Source of the DNA: JBCFBK01 sp038562555
GTDB lineage: Bacteria > Bacteroidota > Bacteroidia > Bacteroidales > Prolixibacteraceae
Direction: 5' to 3'
Assembly: GCA_038562555.1 (NCBI GenBank)
Contig: JBCFBK010000018.1
Location: forward strand, 34,200-98,199
DNA: 64,000 bases
Part shown: positions 58,806 to 64,000 of the stretch, in pieces
How the letters are laid out: every line of letters starts with the position of its first letter
Position numbering within the stretch: the first letter of the stretch is position 1
Position numbers and translations under genes: made by a program
Notes under the pieces: model-generated
The model's input: the letters and a program-made list of their open reading frames with translations, nothing else
Told to the model about the DNA's origin: nothing
Databases searched by the model: none

Positions 58806-61800
58806 TTACTCCAGGGTGTTCATCTCTGAAATTTCCTGTATCTCAGGTTTTTTAACCTTCTCCTGGAGCGACTGAAAGATCACAAACATGGCCGGAATAA
58901 TCAGAATGCCGATAAAAGTTCCAATAAGCATACCCCCAATGGCACCGACACCGATCGATCGGTTTCCGTTAGCCCCGACGCCGCCTCCGATAATCAGGGG
59001 CAACAAACCGACAATAAAGGCTATTGATGTCATCAGGATTGGCCGTAATCGGGCCACAGCGCCCTCGACAGCGGCCTGCATGACCGGCATTCCGGCGTGT
59101 CGCCGCTGCAAAGCGAACTCCACGATCAGGATCGCGTTTTTCGCCAGCAGTCCGATAAGCATAATCAGCGATATCTGAAGGTAGATGTTGTTTTCAATTC
59201 CCATCAGTTTTGCGAAGATGAATGCTCCTGCAATACCTACCGGCAGTGAAAACAGGATGGATAGTGGCAGAATGAAACTCTCATACTGGGCTGCAAGTAA
59301 AAAGTAGACAAAGATCAGGCACAACACAAAAATAAGCGTGGAGGAACGGCCCGATGCGATCTCCTCACGGGTCAGACCGGAAAATTCATAACCATATCCC
59401 GTGGGGAATTTTTCCTGCGCTACCCTTTCCACGGCCGCAATGGCATCTCCGGTACTAAACCCGGGTTTGGGTGATCCGGTCACGGAAATCGAGGTAAACA
59501 TATTGAAGCGTTTCAGGGTTTCCGGACCAAAAACACGGGTAATGGTGATGAATTCGGTGATCGGCGCCATTTCACCGCTTGCAGAACGGACGAAAATCTG
59601 GCTCAAATCGTCGGGACTTCCGCGATATTCCGGTTCCGCCTGAAGCATTACCCTGAATTGTTTCCCGTAAAGGTTGAAGTCGGAGACATAATATCCTCCC
59701 AGGTAACCCTGAAGCGAGGAAAGGATGTTGTTCACGCCAATACCCGATTGTTTGCAACGTGCGACATTGATATCGACCTGGTATTGCGGGAAATTGGTGT
59801 TGAATGCTGTGATGGCATACTGGATCTCAGGCTGCTGGCCGAGTGTGGACAAAAATTCATTACTGACCTGCTCGAACTTTTTAATGTCGCCGCCGGTCCG
59901 GTCCTGCAGCTCCAGTGAAAATCCCCCTGAGAGGCCGAAGCCCGGCACCATTGGAGGAGCAAAGATGATGATCCGGGCATCTTTAATACCCGCTGTCATC
60001 GCGTAGATCTTCCCGGTGATGCCGGCCTGGTCCTGACCTTCTCCCGTTCGTTCTGAAAATGGTTGCAAAGCACAGATCACCATGGCATAGGAACTTCCCT
60101 GCCCGCTGATCAGCGAAAAGCCGTTCACGGACGACCGCCCTTTTATCTCCGGAATTCCCGACAGGATGTGATCTACTTGCTGCGTCACTTCACGGGTGCG
60201 TTCTGTTGAGGTTGACGGAGGCAGACTGATGTCAATAAACATACGTCCGGTGTCCTCGTCGGGAACAAAGCCCGTTGGCGTAGTTTTCATCAGATATCCG
60301 AGAATCAGGACAAAAACGACAATCAGCACTCCTGCCGCCCATTTCCGATTGAGGAAGAACTGCGTAGTCTTTCGGTATTTGTTGGTCATGGCGTCGAATG
60401 CCGTGTTAAACGAATTGTACAGCCTTTGCTTAAAACTCTGCTTATGGGCTTCTTGGCCGTGAGGCTTTAAGAAAATGGCGCAAAGTGCCGGACTCAGGGT
60501 TAAAGCGTTGACTGCTGAGAGGATGATGGAGACTGCCAGGGTGATCCCAAACTGTTTGTAGAAGACACCGGTTGAACCGGTGATAAAGGTTACCGGTACA
60601 AATACGGCCGACATGACCAGGGTAATGGATACAATTGCGCCTGAAATTTCGCTCATGGCAGAAATGGCCGCCGACTTGGCGCTTTTTGCTCCCTGATCCA
60701 GCTTGGCATGCACCGCTTCGACCACCACGATGGCATCATCGACAACAATTCCGATCGCGAGCACCAATGCAAACAAGGTGAGCATATTGATCGTGAATCC
60801 AAAAATGTTCAGGAAGAAGAAGGTTCCCAGGATCGCCACCGGTACCGAAATGGCCGGAATTAATGTCGCCCTGAAGTTTTGCAGGAAGATGAATACGACG
60901 ATGATAACCAGGAATAAGGCTTCCAGCAGTGTCATGGATACCCGTTCGATGGAACTGTCGAGAAATTCGTTGGTATCGGCCAGGATGGCGTAGTCCATTC
61001 CTTCGGGAAAGGTTTCGGATGCTTCTTCCAGCGCCTTTTTAGCTTCAATAATGACCTCACGTGCATTGGATCCTGCTGTCTGGAAAATGGCAATCGAGAT
61101 ACCCGGCTTCCCCATTACCGCGGTCGAAACGGAATAAGTCAGCGCCCCCAGTTCAACCCGGGCCACATCTTTGAGCCGGAGAATATTGCCGCTTTGATCT
61201 GCTTTAATAATGATATTTTCAAACTCTCCGGGAGAGGATAACTTCCCTTTATATTTGAGAATGTATTCGAACGACTGGTCATTGAGTTCTCCAAAACGAC
61301 CTGGAGCAGCTTCAAGGCTCTGCTCATTAAGGGCTGCAATGATGTCAGAAGGCACCAGTTTATAAGCCGCCAGAATATCAGGCTTCAGCCAGATCCGCAT
61401 GGAATAATCCTTTGCACCGAATACCATGGCCTCACCTACGCCGCTGATTCGCTTAAGCTGCGGGAGAAGGTTGATGTTCACGTAGTTTTGAACGAAGGTT
61501 TCGTCGAAATGGCCGTCGGCGCTGTATATCGATGCAATCAGGAGAATACTGGCCTGACGTTTGGCCGTAATTACACCCGACCGGGTTACTTCGGCAGGCA
61601 ATATGCTCTGCGCCCGGGCTACCCGGTTCTGAACGTTTACCGCTGCCATATCTGCATTGGTACCCTGCTTGAAATAGACTTCAATGGAAGCAGATCCTGT
61701 GTTGCTTGCCGATGAGGTCATATAGCTCATGTTTTCAACCCCGTTGATCTGTTCTTCCAGGGGAATGATCACACTCTTCAGGACTGTTTCTGCATTGGCT

Positions 61801-61951
61801 CCCGTATAGTTGGCCGAAACCCGCACTGTCGGGGGGCGATATCGGGATATTGTTCAATGGGCAGGCTAACCAGTCCAAGGATTCCCAGGATGACGATGAT
61901 GATCGATATCACCGATGCCAGGATCGGTCTTTCTATAAATATTTTGAACAT
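58806..61951 (-). CDS. RND efflux pump inner-membrane protein (AcrB/MexB type), frameshifted by 1 base
   Basis: The true start is ATG 61951 (MFKIFIERPILASVIS). The frame then breaks after SLPIEQYPDIAP at a run of six C (minus strand; 61831-61836 on the plus strand). Seven C would restore the conserved YPDIAPPTV and give 1048 aa, the normal AcrB length. Downstream everything is intact: the proton-relay Asp-Asp in GIVVDDAIVVVE, the Lys in LLAKNAILIVEF, and FIDISLPPSTSTERT. The downstream GTG 61826 is not a plausible start, as it would delete the first helix. Either a sequencing error, slippage-prone phase variation or a recent pseudogene. It is preceded by the MFP gene (13 bp). Confidence 0.92.
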
Positions 61952-61964
61952 GATAATCTTCGTT

Positions 61965-63146
61965 TTAGTTGTTAACCGCCTTGCCTGTGTCTGTTGCAGC
62001 ATCCTCAGCTGCCGCGGGTCTGGGTTTAATGGGAGTATCATTGCGCAAACCGGCGATTCCTTCAATGACGATCTGATCTCCGGCTTTCAGTCCGCCGGTC
62101 ACCACATAAGATTCCTTCAGGTTGCCTGTAAGCACTTCAATTTCGGTATTACGGACCTTGTTCTCTTCGCCGACGACGTAGACAAAATGCTTTCCCTGTA
62201 ATTCAAAAGCGGCTTTCTGCGGAATAATGATGGCATCGTTCAGGTGTCGCGGCAGACGTACTTTTCCGCTGCTGCCGCTTCTCAGGATTCCCGACGGATT
62301 AGGGAAAGCGGCACGCAGGTTGACTGATCCCGTCTGAATGTCGATCAGCCCGCTTGCTGTTTCAATGTTTCCGGGAATCTCATGAACCGAATTATCGGCT
62401 AAAATCAGTTGTACCGGTGGCAATCCCGCAAGCTTCTTTTGAAGTGTTGCGCCTTCCAGCCCCTGGGTCAATCCCAGAAATTCTTTTTCGTTCATTGAAA
62501 AATAGGCAAACATGTTGGTCGTGTTCGAAATACTGGTCAGCGGCTGTGCACTGGCGCTGCTTACGAGGCTTCCCACCCGGTAGGGAAAATTGCCGATAAT
62601 ACCGTCGGTGGGACTGGTGATAACAGCGTACTGCAGGGTGGCTTTTGCATTTGCCAGGTTTGCCTTCGCCTGGGCCAACTGCGCTTCTCTTGCCAGCAGC
62701 GCGGCTTCAGCCGATTTCAGGTTAAAACTGCTTACAATTTCTTTTTCAACCAGGGGTTTTGTCTTTTCAAGATTGATGCTGGCCGTTTCAATTTCCGCTT
62801 CCGCAACCTTAACCTGTGCTTCGGCCGAACGAACCATTGCCAGCACATCGTTGGCGTTGATACGGAAAAGCACTTGTCCCTTTTTTACCCGGTCGCCTTC
62901 ATCAACCAGGATTTCTTCGATATATCCGGCAATTTTGGCGCGGATTTCCACTGTCTGTTGTCCCTGGAGCGTAGTTGGATAATCTTTATATAAGGTAATG
63001 GAGTCCTTTTTTATTTCCATAACCTGGTATTCTCTGATCTGCCCGGCGGCGCCTGCCTGTCCTGCCCCTGGATTTCGGGAGCACGAAGAAGCCGCCATCA
63101 GTGAGAAAAGAATCGCTAAACGTCCGAATTGTTTGATTGTCTTCAT
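61965..63146 (-). CDS. RND efflux periplasmic adaptor (membrane fusion protein, AcrA/MexA type)
   Basis: A 393-aa lipoprotein linking the RND pump to the TolC channel. Signal peptide with lipobox ASSC (Cys about 23), then the biotinyl-lipoyl-like segment VEIRAKIAGYIEEILVDEGDRVKKGQVLF, an alpha-hairpin (about 105-165) and the second lipoyl half ITSPTDGIIGNFPYRVGSLVS. A beta-barrel domain and a C-terminal membrane-proximal domain (VIEGIAGLRNDTPIKP) follow. It lies 75 bp after the marR gene. Confidence 0.93.
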   Translation of the reverse strand: MKTIKQFGRLAILFSLMAASSCSRNPGAGQAGAAGQIREYQVMEIKKDSITLYKDYPTTLQGQQTVEIRAKIAGYIEEILVDEGDRVKKGQVLFRINANDVLAMVRSAEAQVKVAEAEIETASINLEKTKPLVEKEIVSSFNLKSAEAALLAREAQLAQAKANLANAKATLQYAVITSPTDGIIGNFPYRVGSLVSSASAQPLTSISNTTNMFAYFSMNEKEFLGLTQGLEGATLQKKLAGLPPVQLILADNSVHEIPGNIETASGLIDIQTGSVNLRAAFPNPSGILRSGSSGKVRLPRHLNDAIIIPQKAAFELQGKHFVYVVGEENKVRNTEIEVLTGNLKESYVVTGGLKAGDQIVIEGIAGLRNDTPIKPRPAAAEDAATDTGKAVNN

Positions 63147-63221
63147 GTTTCTGTTGTTTTTTTGACACGGGAATTAGATATATACGTCTGTTTGTTGATT
63201 TTGTGCTGTAGCAGTTTAATC

Positions 63222-63671
63222 TTAATAAAGGGATTGTTCTTCTTCAAATCCACCGTTTATCTGGATTTTTGTCAGGATACGGGTGAGCGTGTTTAGTTCG
63301 TCCTGGTTGATGCCGGCAATCAGTTGCTCTTCGACTTTCACCTGTGTTTTTTTGATGCGCGACGCTGTTTTTAGCCCCTTTGGTGTCAGAACCAGCTTTT
63401 TTTTGCGCTTATCGCTTTCATCAGTCACCCTCACCACATATCCTTTTTCGATCAGGGTGTTGGTGTAACGAAGAATCAATGACTTATCGCGTTGCATCTG
63501 ATTGGCGATATTTTGTTGGTTGGGATTGTCTTCAAGGCTTAAAAGCATCAAAACAATAAACTGCTCAAAGCTCAAATCGATATGATATGCCTTGAATGAA
63601 GCCATGGTCATGTTCTTGTAGACTTTCAGTGTCTGACCCAGCATATATCCAAGCGGTTTTGAGTTTTTCAT
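63222..63671 (-). CDS. MarR-family repressor of the efflux operon
   Basis: A 149-aa winged-helix regulator. ATG 63671 is chosen: the upstream TTG lies inside the -7 promoter box, and transcription is expected to start about 12 nt before the ATG. The DNA-binding region reads NPNQQNIANQMQRDKSLILRYTNTLIEKGYV, and the wing VRVTDESDKRKKKLVLTPKG has the typical D-x-R-Lys pattern. It is the first gene of the efflux operon. A perfect palindrome across its -33 region makes autorepression likely. Confidence 0.92.
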   Translation of the reverse strand: MKNSKPLGYMLGQTLKVYKNMTMASFKAYHIDLSFEQFIVLMLLSLEDNPNQQNIANQMQRDKSLILRYTNTLIEKGYVVRVTDESDKRKKKLVLTPKGLKTASRIKKTQVKVEEQLIAGINQDELNTLTRILTKIQINGGFEEEQSLY

Positions 63672-63689
63672 TCTGGTATTTTGTCGGGT

Positions 63690-63722
63690 CAAAGATAAAT
63701 TAAAATGGTTGACTTTGTCAAC
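63690..63722 (-). promoter_or_regulatory. Promoter and MarR operator of the efflux operon
   Basis: On the minus strand the -7 box is TATCTTTG (63697-63690). Twenty base pairs upstream a TTG (63721-63719) falls in the distal half of a perfect inverted repeat GTTGAC-TTT-GTCAAC (63708-63722). A MarR dimer bound there would cover the -33 element. Confidence 0.8.
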
Positions 63723-63758
63723 TAATTTATATTAAGAAAATATTAAGCCATCACGCAC

Positions 63759-63915
63759 GGCGGAAAACGGAGACGGTAGACCGGAAGCGGGCGGAAGGTT
63801 TCAATATTCCAGGGTTGCAGGGTACTTTTTCTGCAGTCTGTTATCCTTCTGTCTTGTGTTTTGACACTTGTCTTGCTCCATGCTCTATGCTCTGTGCCCT
63901 TTGCCCTGTGCAATT
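63759..63915. repeat. Heptad repeat array G upstream of the efflux operon
   Basis: 63759-63796 holds reverse-complement copies of the GTCTCCG heptad family, followed by an inverted CCCTGCAACCCT-like element (63809-63825). 63874-63915 holds six exact 7-bp units starting TGC (TGCTCCA, TGCTCTA, TGCTCTG, TGCCCTT, TGCCCTG, TGCAATT). It lies upstream of the minus-strand efflux promoter. Confidence 0.88.
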
Positions 63916-64000
63916 TTTTTTCATGTTGTAAAACACTGTGATTCAGTGGTGGTGTTTGATGGGGAGGGGGAATGGGAAAAAATAAATGCTTTTGGGTATT
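63916..64000. other. Window end without a recognisable gene
   Basis: T-rich and G-rich stretches only; no ORF, hairpin or RNA gene seen before the window ends. Confidence 0.5.

Noticed and set aside
58806..61826. RND gene read as starting at GTG 61826
   Set aside because: This would remove the first transmembrane helix; the N-terminus is encoded in the next frame from 61951, so a frameshift explains it better.
63671..63692. MarR start at the upstream TTG (63692)
   Set aside because: The TTG lies in the -7 promoter box, so it would not be transcribed; ATG 63671 is used.

Overview
The window looks like part of a chromosome from a Bacteroidota bacterium, probably Bacteroidales or Marinilabiliales. 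The evidence is the set of gene families (GSCFA protein, GH133 debranching enzyme with a GT4 glucan synthase, OMP_b-brl_3-type outer-membrane protein, M56-TonB BlaR1-like sensor, NagB/PIG-L fusion, DUF4922, Tat-exported Gfo/Idh protein). Promoters also fit the Bacteroidota pattern TTTG - about 19-20 bp - TAnnTTTG. Starts within operons are often ATGA overlaps, and Shine-Dalgarno sites are mostly weak. No rRNA, tRNA, CRISPR array, insertion sequence or prophage was seen.

Layout. 1-1884: the end of a LuxR-type response regulator, then NADP-type glutamate dehydrogenase with a terminator. 2100-12480: glycogen cluster on the + strand (branching enzyme, GSCFA esterase-like protein, GH133 debranching enzyme, GT4 synthase, GH57 homologue lacking its catalytic Asp, phosphorylase). 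12508-17287: XRE-cupin regulator with an acyl-CoA ligase, then a two-gene glutathione unit in which the second enzyme resembles the detached C-terminal half of GshF. 17339-20885: heterodimeric ABC exporter. 21232-25049: DEAD-box helicase, Gfo/Idh oxidoreductase and sugar-isomerase-like TIM barrel. 25191-28743 (- strand): larE-larC-larB plus a probable nickel permease, which together would make and supply the nickel-pincer cofactor; larA is absent here. 29043-31685: queuosine genes (transporter, queC, queF) and an acyltransferase. 31725-37706: Tat-exported Gfo/Idh protein, peroxiredoxin, outer-membrane beta-barrel and a lipoprotein TIM barrel.

37728-47547 (- strand) is the most interesting block. 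It is one predicted seven-gene operon with a clear promoter and terminator: NagB/PIG-L fusion, NagX-like acetyltransferase, GHL10 glycoside hydrolase, glycosyltransferase, DUF4922 HIT-fold protein, SpoIID-domain protein without a signal peptide, and AmpG-like permease. I read it as an amino-sugar or peptidoglycan salvage pathway that may use an uncharacterised nucleotidyl-transfer or phosphorolysis step. 47960-50043: BlaR1/BlaI pair with visible operators. 50096-57310: mfd, a coiled-coil lipoprotein, dihydroorotase, a DPM1-like glycosyltransferase and a DUF423 protein. 57350-63722 (- strand): MarR-controlled tripartite RND efflux operon whose pump gene has a one-base deletion in a C-tract.

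The non-coding DNA carries several families of 7-bp tandem arrays at about seven intergenic sites. In the TTAGCNN family, the stop codon of three different genes lies in exact 7-bp register with the array.
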